The notes beneath the pieces are model-generated. The model was not told where the DNA came from, made no database searches, and worked only from the letters and a program-made list of their open reading frames with translations. The position numbers were made by a program, and so were the translations under genes. 14,152 nucleotides of DNA, taken from the NCBI GenBank assembly GCA_003170655.1, contig PMYY01000208.1, positions 11,562-25,713 on the forward strand. Reading direction: 5' to 3'. The stretch comes from Nitrospiraceae bacterium. Its GTDB lineage: Bacteria; Nitrospirota; Thermodesulfovibrionia; Thermodesulfovibrionales; Dissulfurispiraceae. Below, one piece after another: positions 6,516 through 13,926 of the stretch. The number at the start of each line of letters is the position of its first letter. The first letter of the stretch is position 1.

Positions 6516-7280
6516 ATGAAGATGGCACTCACTATAGCAGGCTCCGATCCTACCGGAGGGGCTGGGTTACAATCCGATATACGGGTCTTCGGCCGCCTCG
6601 GCGTTCGCGGACTTTCGGTGGCGACAGCACTCACGGCTCAGAACACTTCGGGCGTGGACGCTATTTACGGGATAGAGGCGTCTTTCATCGAGGCACAGCT
6701 CAACTCGCTCCTCAACGACATACGCCCCGATGCTTTGAAAACTGGCATGCTCTACTCGAAAGATGCTATCAGGGTGATTGTAAGGGTCATCAAGGGCTTC
6801 AACCTCGAAAACCTGGTCATAGATCCGGTGACAGTATCTTCATCAGGACGATCCCTCATGGAAGATGGTGTGCTCGACCTTATCAGGGCTGAACTTTTCC
6901 CGCTTGCAAGGGTCGTTACCCCTAACATTTACGAAGCGTCGGCCCTTTCAGGCATAAATGTGACAGACGAAGAAAGCATGGAAAAAGCGGCATTGGCTCT
7001 CAAGGATACAGGACCTGAAGCCATTATTATCACAGGCGGCCACCTCGAACGGGAAACCCTCGATCTGATTCTTTACGGCGGTAAGTTCTATAAATTACGG
7101 GCAAAGAAGGTCCCTGGAGAGTTTCACGGCACCGGATGTGCCTTCTCCGCTGTAATTACAGCCTATCTTGCCAAGGAGTCTTCTGTGGTCCACGCAGCGG
7201 AAAGGGCCAAGGCCTTCATGCACGAAGCGATAATCAAGGCCCACTCTGTAGGCAAGGGGATGAAACTCCTCGATGTCTAA
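6516..7280 (+). CDS. thiD: Hydroxymethylpyrimidine/phosphomethylpyrimidine kinase
   Basis: Phosphorylates hydroxymethylpyrimidine and its monophosphate to the diphosphate used in thiamine synthesis. From the ATG at 6516 the product is 254 residues, typical for ThiD. It shows the N-terminal MALTIAGSDPTGGAGLQSDI substrate loop, VIDPV, TPNIYEASALSG, and the anion-hole motif HGTGCAFSAVITAYLA near the C-terminus. An in-frame upstream extension into the rplM region was rejected because it precedes the promoter. ATG 6522 (MALTIAGSD) is an alternative start; neither has a ribosome binding site. The stop overlaps the radA start by 8 bases, so radA translation is probably coupled. No TPP riboswitch was seen and the other thi genes are not here. 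Confidence 0.93.
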   Translation: MKMALTIAGSDPTGGAGLQSDIRVFGRLGVRGLSVATALTAQNTSGVDAIYGIEASFIEAQLNSLLNDIRPDALKTGMLYSKDAIRVIVRVIKGFNLENLVIDPVTVSSSGRSLMEDGVLDLIRAELFPLARVVTPNIYEASALSGINVTDEESMEKAALALKDTGPEAIIITGGHLERETLDLILYGGKFYKLRAKKVPGEFHGTGCAFSAVITAYLAKESSVVHAAERAKAFMHEAIIKAHSVGKGMKLLDV

Positions 7281-8631
7281 GGCCAAGACCGTCTTTCAGT
7301 GCCAATCCTGCGGGTACAGCAGTCCTAAATGGCTCGGTAAATGTCCGGACTGCGGGGCATGGAACAGCTTTTCTGAAGAAAGGCAGTCTCCAAAATCCCT
7401 CAAGTCCATTGTAGATGGTAATTCCGGGCCGATACCTCTGAGCTCAGTTACCGGCGGCAATGAGAAGCGCGTCCCGGTCGGCATTGCAGAACTCGACAGG
7501 GTGCTGGGCGGCGGACTCGTCAAAGGCGCAGTAATCCTGATCGGCGGAGACCCCGGCATCGGGAAATCCACCATTATACTTCAGGCAATATCCAGTATAG
7601 CATCCCTGAAGGGGACAGTTCTTTATGTCTCCGGTGAAGAGTCGCCTGAACAGATAAAGTTGCGGGCTGAGAGACTGTCTATAAATTCAGACAGAATCCT
7701 GCTGCTGCCGGAAACGGTGGTAGAACAGATACTAAGTGTGGCCGATAAGCTTAAACCTGCAGCCATCGTAGTCGATTCGATACAGACAGTCTATACCGAG
7801 GAGTTGACCTCGGCTCCTGGATCTGTGGGACAGATTCGGGAGTCGGCTGCCAAGATGATGTTTTATGCCAAAAGATCGGGCACGCCGGTTTTTCTGATCG
7901 GCCATGTTACGAAGGAGGGGGCAATCGCAGGACCTCGAGTCCTCGAGCACCTCGTTGACACAGTGCTCTATTTCGAGGGCGACAGGGGTCATCCTTTCCG
8001 CATTTTGAGAACTGTCAAGAATCGCTTCGGTTCGACTAATGAGATCGGCGTCTTCGAAATGACCGACTCAGGGCTTAGAGAGATTAGCAATCCGTCCGAG
8101 CTTTTCCTTTCCGAAAGACCCCTTAATACTTCTGGTTCTACCGTGATAGCGAGCATCGAAGGCACCAGGCCTGTACTTGTCGAGTTGCAGGCTCTCGTAT
8201 CTCCGACCACCTTCGGGATGCCACGCAGGACAAGCATGGGTATCGACTTCAACAGGCTTAACCTTCTTATCGCAGTCCTCGAAAAAAAGGGCGGCATTCA
8301 TCTTGGCGGAATGGACGTTTTTATCAATATCGTCGGTGGGCTTAAGATAGTCGAACCTGCTGCGGACCTCGGAATCATAGCTGCCATAGTTTCATCTTTC
8401 AGGGAATTGCCGCTTGACCCGCAGACCTTCGTCTTCGGTGAAGTCGGTTTATCTGGTGAAGTGAGGGCTGTTGCACGGGGTGAGGCGCGGATAAAAGAGG
8501 CGGCCAAGGTCGGATTCAAACGGGCGATTGTGCCAGCAGGTAATGCTGAAAGATTAAAAGACAATTTCGGATTAACTATTACGGGAGTGAGGAATATCGA
8601 TGAAGCTATTGAACATATCGGAATATTATAA
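7273..8631 (+). CDS. radA: DNA repair protein RadA (branch-migration ATPase)
   Basis: RecA-like ATPase that promotes branch migration during recombinational repair. The 452 residues follow the family layout. An N-terminal zinc finger has CXXC pairs at Cys10/Cys13 and Cys24/Cys27. The Walker A loop is GDPGIGKST (92-100), Walker B is IVVDSIQT (165-172), and the RadA-specific KNRFG is at 249-253. The C-terminal third is the Lon-protease-like domain, with FGEVGLSGEVRAV. Length is normal. It starts inside the thiD end, and its own end overlaps the next gene by 32 bases. The functions of the neighbours are unrelated, so this is a packed housekeeping operon. Confidence 0.97.
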   Translation: MSKAKTVFQCQSCGYSSPKWLGKCPDCGAWNSFSEERQSPKSLKSIVDGNSGPIPLSSVTGGNEKRVPVGIAELDRVLGGGLVKGAVILIGGDPGIGKSTIILQAISSIASLKGTVLYVSGEESPEQIKLRAERLSINSDRILLLPETVVEQILSVADKLKPAAIVVDSIQTVYTEELTSAPGSVGQIRESAAKMMFYAKRSGTPVFLIGHVTKEGAIAGPRVLEHLVDTVLYFEGDRGHPFRILRTVKNRFGSTNEIGVFEMTDSGLREISNPSELFLSERPLNTSGSTVIASIEGTRPVLVELQALVSPTTFGMPRRTSMGIDFNRLNLLIAVLEKKGGIHLGGMDVFINIVGGLKIVEPAADLGIIAAIVSSFRELPLDPQTFVFGEVGLSGEVRAVARGEARIKEAAKVGFKRAIVPAGNAERLKDNFGLTITGVRNIDEAIEHIGIL

Positions 8632-9322
8632 TTTTTCAGGGCTGAGGCGTCGCCTCGCCGGTACCACGCTTTTATTTTGGCTCTTGACCTCTGTCTCGTG
8701 TCTCCTTCTTCTGATCTCATGTGCCGCTCCCAAGCTCGCGGAGAAACCATCACACAGAGGGACTTCGCTCAATGACGCGCTCTCACAATACCGCAAGATA
8801 TCGTCGATAAGTACTGTCGTCGGCCTCGACTACGAAAAGAACGACGTTATCATGAGCGGGGATGCCTCCCTGTCCGTATCGCCTGACAAACTCTCACTCA
8901 GAATCTATTATCTGGGCTTTCTGCAGGGCGAAGTCTATGAGGAAAACGGCAAGATCAAAAGCAAACCGAAACTTGATAAAAACAAGAGTCTCATACTTGT
9001 AGAGGGTCTGAAGAGCAGCCTATTCTGGTGGAATATAACAGACTACACAGTAACTGAGACGGCGGACGCATATGAACTCCGGAATGGGTATAGGCGGGTG
9101 GTCGTAAACAAAGAGAGCCTTTTGCCGGTCGAACAAACTATCGAACTAGAAAACGGTGATACCATTGCAATTTCTTACGACACCCCCTCGCGGATTATTT
9201 CGGAAGACGGCAAGGAAACGCTCGATAATTCTCCTTTGTCGTGGTACCAGTCAAGGGTGAGGATACAACTCAAGAACTATATCGTCAGGATCAATGTCAA
9301 GTCGTATTCGCTAACCAGATAG
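8600..9322 (+). CDS. Predicted outer-membrane lipoprotein of unknown function
   Basis: A 240-residue protein with a lipoprotein signal: basic RRR (16-18), a hydrophobic core (about 22-39) and lipobox L-I-S-C with the acylated cysteine at Cys41. The next residues, Ala-Ala-Pro, give no inner-membrane retention signal. The mature part is predicted to be beta-rich (MSGDASLSVSPDKLSLRIYYL, later RNGYRRVVVNKESLLPVEQ). This resembles DUF4292/LolB-like shells that bind lipids, but I do not recognise the family with confidence. The ATG at 8600 has GTGAGGA seven bases upstream within radA. The long N-terminus is unusual, so a later start could be used, though none has a better site. It ends 9 bases before rsmA. 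Confidence 0.75.
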   Translation: MKLLNISEYYNFSGLRRRLAGTTLLFWLLTSVSCLLLLISCAAPKLAEKPSHRGTSLNDALSQYRKISSISTVVGLDYEKNDVIMSGDASLSVSPDKLSLRIYYLGFLQGEVYEENGKIKSKPKLDKNKSLILVEGLKSSLFWWNITDYTVTETADAYELRNGYRRVVVNKESLLPVEQTIELENGDTIAISYDTPSRIISEDGKETLDNSPLSWYQSRVRIQLKNYIVRINVKSYSLTR

Positions 9323-9331
9323 CATTACGTC

Positions 9332-10108
9332 ATGGCAAAAAAATCCCTCGGTCAGAACTTCCTCTTCGATCCGGCAATCCTGGGCAGGATTATCGAGGCC
9401 GCCAGCATCGGCCCCGACGATACGATTGTCGAGATCGGTCCCGGCCCTGGCAGGCTTACCACGCTGCTCTCCAAAGTTGCTAAGAAAGTTGTAGCGATAG
9501 AACTTGACAGTGATTTATATATAAAATTACAGGACGAATTGGCCGGCCGTGAGAATGTCGAACTCGTCCTCGGCGACGCCCTTAAATATCGTTATGATGA
9601 TCTCGGTTCTTTCAAAGTGGTGGCCAATATACCCTATTACATAACGACACCTATAATCTTCAGTCTGCTAGCGGCCCGCGACAACCTTGTATCGATGACT
9701 CTTACTATACAGAAGGAGGTTGCTCAAAGGATTGTCGCTAACCCGGGCACAAAGGATTATGGGGTACTCTCTCTGGCGGTGCAGTACCACGCAGATCCCG
9801 AGATAAAATTCATTATTCCGGCAGGCGCATTCAGACCGGTACCAAAGGTCGATTCAGCAGTCGTTCACATACATATTCGAAAAACGCCGAAGGTTATTGT
9901 TGCGGACGAGGCCCTCCTCTTCAAGATTATCAGGGCCGGTTTCTCGCAGCGCAGAAAAACACTTTCCAATGCTCTAAAACCGCTCATGCCCGATATCAAG
10001 GACGTCCTGATCGATACCGGGATAGATCCGGGCAGGCGGGGCGAAACCCTGAGCATGGATGAGTTCGCAATACTGGCCGCTCATATTCATCGGATAAACG
10101 AAAAATAA
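9332..10108 (+). CDS. rsmA: 16S rRNA (adenine1518-N6/adenine1519-N6) dimethyltransferase
   Basis: Also known as KsgA. It uses S-adenosylmethionine to dimethylate two adjacent adenines in the 3' end of 16S rRNA, late in 30S assembly. The 258 residues show KKSLGQNFL at the N-terminus, the SAM loop VEIGPGPG (33-40), the acidic residue Glu57 in AIELD, Asp82 in GDA, and the catalytic NIPYY (99-103). The C-terminal part has FSQRRKTLSNAL, typical of the family. The start ATG lies 9 bases after the lipoprotein stop and has no clear ribosome binding site, so it may depend on translation of the preceding gene. It is the last gene of the thiD-radA-lipoprotein-rsmA run. Confidence 0.97.
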   Translation: MAKKSLGQNFLFDPAILGRIIEAASIGPDDTIVEIGPGPGRLTTLLSKVAKKVVAIELDSDLYIKLQDELAGRENVELVLGDALKYRYDDLGSFKVVANIPYYITTPIIFSLLAARDNLVSMTLTIQKEVAQRIVANPGTKDYGVLSLAVQYHADPEIKFIIPAGAFRPVPKVDSAVVHIHIRKTPKVIVADEALLFKIIRAGFSQRRKTLSNALKPLMPDIKDVLIDTGIDPGRRGETLSMDEFAILAAHIHRINEK

Positions 10109-10138
10109 AACGGGCCGGTTTTTTCAAGCCGGCCCGTT
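10109..10138. terminator. Strong 10-bp hairpin between convergent rsmA and cytochrome genes
   Basis: AACGGGCCGG (10109-10118) pairs perfectly with CCGGCCCGTT (10129-10138) around a 10-base loop. It begins directly at the rsmA stop. The plus strand has no T-run after it, while the minus strand continues TTTTATTTTT. It could act in both directions but is better formed for transcripts from the cytochrome side. Confidence 0.65.
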
Positions 10139-10150
10139 AATGCACAACCA

Positions 10151-10176
10151 AAAAAGGGGCGGGCACAAGACCCGCC
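10151..10176 (-). terminator. Intrinsic terminator of the cytochrome locus
   Basis: On the minus strand GGCGGG (10176-10171) pairs with CCCGCC (10163-10158), followed by CC and six T. It lies 8 bases after the cytochrome stop at 10184. This is a classical rho-independent terminator. Confidence 0.85.
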
Positions 10177-10183
10177 ACTACAT

Positions 10184-11479
10184 TTATTTTCCGCCCTTTT
10201 CTATGCTCAAGGTCTTTGTGACCTTCTGCCACATTTGGGCATTCCCTTCGTCTTCCTTCTTGCCGTAAGGCAGATACCAGAGTTCGACATCTACCGTAAA
10301 GTCGTTGGTGATGATGTCTCGGCTCATCTTCCCGTCCTTTGTGGATTCCTTGTAGACAGGAATATAGAACTTCTCTGTCACCGTCCTCATCGGTGGAAGG
10401 CTAGTGTCACGGAGGATTCCGCTCTTTTCGTAAGGACCTCTGCCCATCTTGTCTCCTATTCCGAACTGCTGCGGTATAGGCATATATATTCTCTGATCCT
10501 GGTAAAACACATTTCCTTCTTTAGTTTTCGCGGTCACATACAGGACCACCCGGTTCGGCGTAGGTCAGCCATCCGGTATTGCGTGTCCAGCCCTATTAGT
10601 AAGCTCGATCTGGACAGATGCCGCCGGAGTTGTTGTCACAACATCGCGCCACTGATAAGCCATTGCATCGACCTTCATGTCGATAGCCATTTGCCCCATG
10701 GCACGATAACTTTGCATATTGTGGCCAAGCTTCGATTTCTTCATGTGGCAGTCCTGACAGGTCTCCGTGCCGCCCTCCGCACGATAGGCAAAATTATAAC
10801 TGCCGTAAAGTGTTGCACACTGTGTCGGCTCTTCGAGATCAAAGTTAGGACCCTGACCATGACACTGTCCGCACAAAATAGATTCCTTCATGTAAGGGCT
10901 CTTCTTCATCTTCGCAAAATCAGGAGATGCATGCTCCCCGTCCTTACTGCCATAAACTGCGCCCTTGTCAGGAGTTCCAAACTTCCACTTATGAATTATA
11001 GCGTTTCTCTGATGACAGACGAGGCAACCGATGTTCAGCTTTTGCAAATTACGTGCTGCCTGATCATCCGGCTCCTTGAAGGCATAAAGGTTCTTTACGA
11101 TTTCCTGAGCAACACTGTCCTCAGCTTCTATCAGCTGCGGTAGATGGCATTTTGCGCAGATCATAAGATGCCTGACGCCGACATCCTCCGGCTTATTCAC
11201 GCCGGATGAGGGCCAATCCTTCAACCCGTTTTCGATAGTCGTCTTGATGGTCGCTGCAGTTCTGCCCACCTCAGCAGGGCCGAAAATAGAGCGGGCATGC
11301 AAAGATTTTTCCCATTCGGCATGCACATCTGCATGACAGTCCTTGCATGTACTAGAATCATACTTCTTAGCAAGTTCATCAATGGTCTTCGCCTTCTGCA
11401 TTCCATCGCCCTGAGCGCCAAAAAGCGCCACTGGAAGCAGAATGAGAAGAACAATGACAAGCGGCTTCAATAATTTCAT
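10184..11479 (-). CDS. extKL: Pentaheme c-type cytochrome with in-frame UGA, probable selenoprotein (ExtKL-like)
   Basis: Exported electron-transfer protein. The frame runs from ATG 11479 to the TGA at 10565-10567 (304 residues), then stays open in the same frame to 10184, giving 431 residues if the TGA is read as Sec305. A signal peptide (about 1-22) and five CXXCH heme sites are visible (Cys45, 108, 152, 203 and 241), so five hemes in the periplasm or on the outer membrane. The TGA lies in RAGHAIPDG-[TGA]-PTPNRVVLYV, a C-terminal beta domain found after the hemes in several multiheme families. The downstream part has no ribosome binding site for its only near start (GTG 10549). AAGGAGG lies 4 bases before the first ATG. 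The name ExtKL rests on my memory of Geobacter Ext conduits, in which ExtK and ExtL are treated as one protein, and on the adjacent porin and ExtJ-like gene. The alternative is a nonsense mutation or read error; then it is a pseudogene. Confidence 0.75.
10530..10567 (-). promoter_or_regulatory. In-frame UGA codon with candidate bacterial SECIS hairpin
   Basis: The UGA is 10567-10565. Downstream, GUGGUC (10549-10544) can pair with GACCGC (10535-10530), with one U-G pair. An extra C10543-G10537 pair with U10536 bulged leaves the loop UGUAU. A bulged U and a G in the second loop position, about 22 bases after UGA, resemble bacterial SECIS elements, though the bulge is on the 3' side. A competing hairpin overlapping the UGA (10566-10544, loop AAC) is also possible. 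Confidence 0.4.
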
Positions 11480-11706
11480 GTATCCTCCTTATAAAATTAT
11501 GATCACAGAGAAGCTCTGCGCATTAACCTGCATTTTATCCCATACAATGTAAATCATTCGATGGTTGAAGGCAAATTAATAGATATTATCTATCCATCAT
11601 TTTATTTTATAGATTCCTAAGGTGAATACAATTAATCGTTTTTTTATATAACGGGGTTCCACCTCGGTATTCACTTCGCACGTAAGCCGGGCTGGCGCCC
11701 TATGGT
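11480..11706 (-). other. 227-base structured AT-rich gap between the two cytochrome genes
   Basis: No gene was found here. It holds the extKL ribosome binding site (AAGGAGG, 11490-11484), a small hairpin CAGAG/CTCTG (11506-11518), a perfect 15-base palindrome ATAGATATTATCTAT (11579-11593), and a larger fold at 11619-11676. GGGC/GCCC (11689-11700) forms another short hairpin just after the upstream stop. I found no convincing -35/-10 pair and no T-tract terminator on the minus strand. The length suggests that extKL is controlled or processed separately from the upstream genes. Confidence 0.6.
11619..11676 (-). repeat. Inverted repeat closing a two-stem structure
   Basis: GTGAATAC (11622-11629) pairs with GTATTCAC (11667-11674), extended by AA/TT past one bulged G. 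Inside, CGGGGT (11652-11657) faces ACCTCG (11661-11666) around TCC and abuts the outer stem directly. On the minus strand the inner stem has one A-C mismatch. It matches no riboswitch that I know. Confidence 0.4.
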
Positions 11707-13509
11707 TCAATGAACAAAGGTTTCGTTCAGGTACATTTGTTTGAGCTTCTCATAACCCTTTCTATCTCTAATTTTAGGCATTGCAAAATTTCCCGATAAA
11801 GTCCACTTGTCTTTTAGCTGTACAAGCCCTTCCGGCAAAGGATTTGCCTCCGTGCCGGTGGGGAATACTACTCTCAAGCTCTTTTCGTCAGCAACAATGG
11901 CATACTTGCCCTCACCAACATCTTTATAGGAGCCCTCGCTGTACGGAGTCTCTATCTTTTGAGTTGTCGTATCGTGGCAACTTCCGCAGCTTCTCGATTT
12001 CCCTGTCGCGTGAGCAACCCTGTCTGCGTTTAGCCATACCATCGTGTCGTGGTCTTTATCATCCAAGTTCTTGACCAAACCAGTAATAGCAAACGCATCA
12101 TTCGAAAAATATAGCCTGTCGATATGAACATCCGGGCTGTTCCTGAAGATCAATTTCGTCGACAGCACTACTTCGTCGGCATTGATATTACCCGAGGTGT
12201 GCGGAACAATATGCACCGGTATCCACGTTCCTTTCGGGTTCTTGACGATGAGTGGAGTCACCGCCCCGACGAGATAATCCTGTATCCTGGTCAAGGGGTT
12301 TTCCTTACCTTTCGGACCGATCGCACTCCAGAAGTTGAAGGCATATCCCCCGATAAGTGATGTATGACAAGATGCACAATCCACTTTCCTATGAGGACCT
12401 TTCTTGTACACTGTTACAACCTTAGCATGGCATTTTGCGCAGTCTGCCTGCCGTTGCAAATCCGCATGGATGCCCGATTTCTTGTTTGGTTCATGACAAT
12501 CGACACAATAAATGCCTTTCTGCATATGTATGTCCGGGATATCCTTCAGAATCTTTTTCCCCTCATCGGTAGCCTGGGTGAATTCGGCCCGGATAAATCC
12601 ATCACCTCTTCTGCGTTCAAGAGGCCCTGCATGACAACTGAACGACTTGCCGCCACCATAGCAGGTGACCGGCCCCGGCTTTTTTATAAATGTATGCTGT
12701 CCCTTGTACGGATATTTAGCGTCGGTTCTCTGAGGTGAATAGTGGCAGTCGAGGCAGCCGACATGGCACTGATTGCAGCGGCGCTGATTTTCAAACGCGG
12801 TCTTGTCACTCAGATTCATTGTAGAGTGTTGATTGAAAAATATAACGTTCTCAGTGGTGAATGATGCCTGCTGCGGCTCAGCGAGTTTTCCAGTCCATAA
12901 ACCGCAGCTTTGAGGTCCGGCACCCCCTGTCCATGTCTTATATTGGCTCTGGGTATGAGCGTCTTTGCCGCCGCCCATGGGACTCCTGAGATAACTCTTT
13001 ACAATGTCTTCATGACACTTTCCGCAGGTCTTTTCGGCCAGCATAGGATTGAAGGCAAGAGTCTCGTCATTCCGGTCATGCCACATTATCAGTTTAAAGT
13101 CGGGGTTATTCCGCAACACACCGTCGTGTGAGAGCTTCGGCATCAACGCGTCAGCCCGGCTCTCTCCCCTCGGCTCGAGCGCCCGCCAAAAACTCAATTC
13201 CGGGCTTTTCATCGTGCCTCTGACGACGGCTTCCCAGGTTCTGTCCCTTACCGCCCTGACGGTCAGGAGTCCTTCATGCGCCCGGTCCTTATCTATGCCC
13301 GCCGGATTGCCCATGTGGCAGTCGGTGCAGTCCGCAGACATTTTAGTCTGAGCCTGGACCTCAGAAATAATCATTGTGAAATGTGGATATCCGAGTCCTG
13401 CCATTTTTGCGGGATCGCCATGGCACACGCCACAGCTTTGCTGTGCCGCATAAACAGGAGAAATAAGAAATAAGATGCCGCTAAGTAATAACAGCCTTTT
13501 AATATGCAT
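11707..13509 (-). CDS. Periplasmic multiheme c-type cytochrome with nine CXXCH sites
   Basis: A 600-residue exported cytochrome with a signal peptide cut after VYA (about residue 21). Nine canonical heme sites are at Cys26, 61, 162, 245, 252, 335, 357, 378 and 508, and the fourth and fifth are nearly adjacent (CNQCHVGCLDCH). A further Cys283...Cys292-His293 (CX8CH) could be a noncanonical tenth site. The stretch from 390 to 500 is heme-free and probably a beta domain (GTWIPVHIVPHTSGNINADEV, then VHIDRLYFSN) before the last heme. It probably passes electrons between the inner membrane or periplasm and the outer-membrane partners encoded next to it. Some Geobacter Ext loci carry a similar large cytochrome (ExtM), but I do not assign that name. 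The ribosome binding site GAGAG is weak. It starts 38 bases after the ExtJ-like gene and is probably in the same operon. Confidence 0.88.
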   Translation of the reverse strand: MHIKRLLLLSGILFLISPVYAAQQSCGVCHGDPAKMAGLGYPHFTMIISEVQAQTKMSADCTDCHMGNPAGIDKDRAHEGLLTVRAVRDRTWEAVVRGTMKSPELSFWRALEPRGESRADALMPKLSHDGVLRNNPDFKLIMWHDRNDETLAFNPMLAEKTCGKCHEDIVKSYLRSPMGGGKDAHTQSQYKTWTGGAGPQSCGLWTGKLAEPQQASFTTENVIFFNQHSTMNLSDKTAFENQRRCNQCHVGCLDCHYSPQRTDAKYPYKGQHTFIKKPGPVTCYGGGKSFSCHAGPLERRRGDGFIRAEFTQATDEGKKILKDIPDIHMQKGIYCVDCHEPNKKSGIHADLQRQADCAKCHAKVVTVYKKGPHRKVDCASCHTSLIGGYAFNFWSAIGPKGKENPLTRIQDYLVGAVTPLIVKNPKGTWIPVHIVPHTSGNINADEVVLSTKLIFRNSPDVHIDRLYFSNDAFAITGLVKNLDDKDHDTMVWLNADRVAHATGKSRSCGSCHDTTTQKIETPYSEGSYKDVGEGKYAIVADEKSLRVVFPTGTEANPLPEGLVQLKDKWTLSGNFAMPKIRDRKGYEKLKQMYLNETFVH

Positions 13510-13547
13510 AATCTCTCGACTACTGATTAAGAATGCTTAAGCTGCCC

Positions 13548-13874
13548 TCAGCATCCGGCAAGCTTTCTGAGGGAAAAAGGAATATTTTTGCCGTCTTTGA
13601 TTCTATATTTGACATTGACATCGTCACCGACCTTGATGCGGCCATCCTTGAACTTGCCAATGGTCTCATGATCTTCGATGGAAAGTTTGAAGTCCCTGCT
13701 CTCATAGTCGGTAACAACTACGGTATTTGTAGAAAGATCGATGCTTTTAACTCTTCCGTTCAGCAAAATCTGCCCTTCGGCAGCCATGCTGTCCAGGACA
13801 AAAACTGCGTTAAGAAGAAGCATGCTTATAACAATCGCCAATCCACGATGCTTAATTGTGCCGCTATATTTCAT
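13548..13874 (-). CDS. Small exported periplasmic protein, ExtJ-like
   Basis: A 108-residue protein with a signal peptide (basic start KHRG, hydrophobic core about 13-26, likely cut after SMA). The mature 75 residues form a small beta-rich, OB-like domain: GRVKSIDLSTNTVVVTDYES, then KVGDDVNVKYRIKDGKN. I chose the ATG at 13874 because GGAGGG lies 7 bases upstream; a TTG one codon earlier is less likely. By size and position directly after a porin it fits ExtJ, the small periplasmic protein of Geobacter Ext conduits, but this is inferred from context. It has no heme site and ends in Gly-Cys. The fold resembles the exported protein at 2699-3127. Confidence 0.8.
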   Translation of the reverse strand: MKYSGTIKHRGLAIVISMLLLNAVFVLDSMAAEGQILLNGRVKSIDLSTNTVVVTDYESRDFKLSIEDHETIGKFKDGRIKVGDDVNVKYRIKDGKNIPFSLRKLAGC

Positions 13875-13895
13875 CAAGCACCCTCCTTAAAGTGA

Positions 13896-13920
13896 GGCCG
13901 GGAGGATTGCCCCCCCGGCC
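13896..13920 (-). other. GC-rich hairpin between porin and ExtJ-like gene
   Basis: GGCCGGG (13896-13902) pairs with CCCGGCC (13914-13920) around an 11-base loop, 7 bp of only G and C. It starts 7 bases after the porin stop and lies upstream of the ExtJ-like ribosome binding site. Only three T follow on the minus strand, so it may be a partial terminator or a 3' stabiliser that sets the ratio of porin to downstream products. Confidence 0.5.
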
Positions 13921-13926
13921 AGATTG

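Noticed and set aside
10184..10549. A separate small gene starting at GTG 10549
   Set aside because: It has no ribosome binding site and no signal peptide. It lies in frame with the cytochrome, so I treat it as the part after the UGA of one gene.
10235..11143. A 302-codon plus-strand open frame opposite the pentaheme cytochrome
   Set aside because: It is antisense to five CXXCH heme sites and has no family motif. The minus strand codes, and the plus-strand frame is a shadow.
11579..11593. The perfect palindrome as the end of an insertion sequence
   Set aside because: There is no partner copy, transposase or target duplication in the window.
11673..11709. The TGA stop of the 600-residue cytochrome as a second Sec codon
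   Set aside because: Only 11 unconvincing codons follow before another TGA. A short GGGC/GCCC hairpin nearby is too close to be a SECIS.
13527..13550. The TGA ending the ExtJ-like gene after Gly-Cys as a C-terminal Sec (like Gly-Cys-Sec-Gly)
   Set aside because: The extension would be only seven residues (to TAA at 13527-13529). The downstream hairpin TTAAG/CTTAA has a loop without G, so the ordinary stop is simpler.
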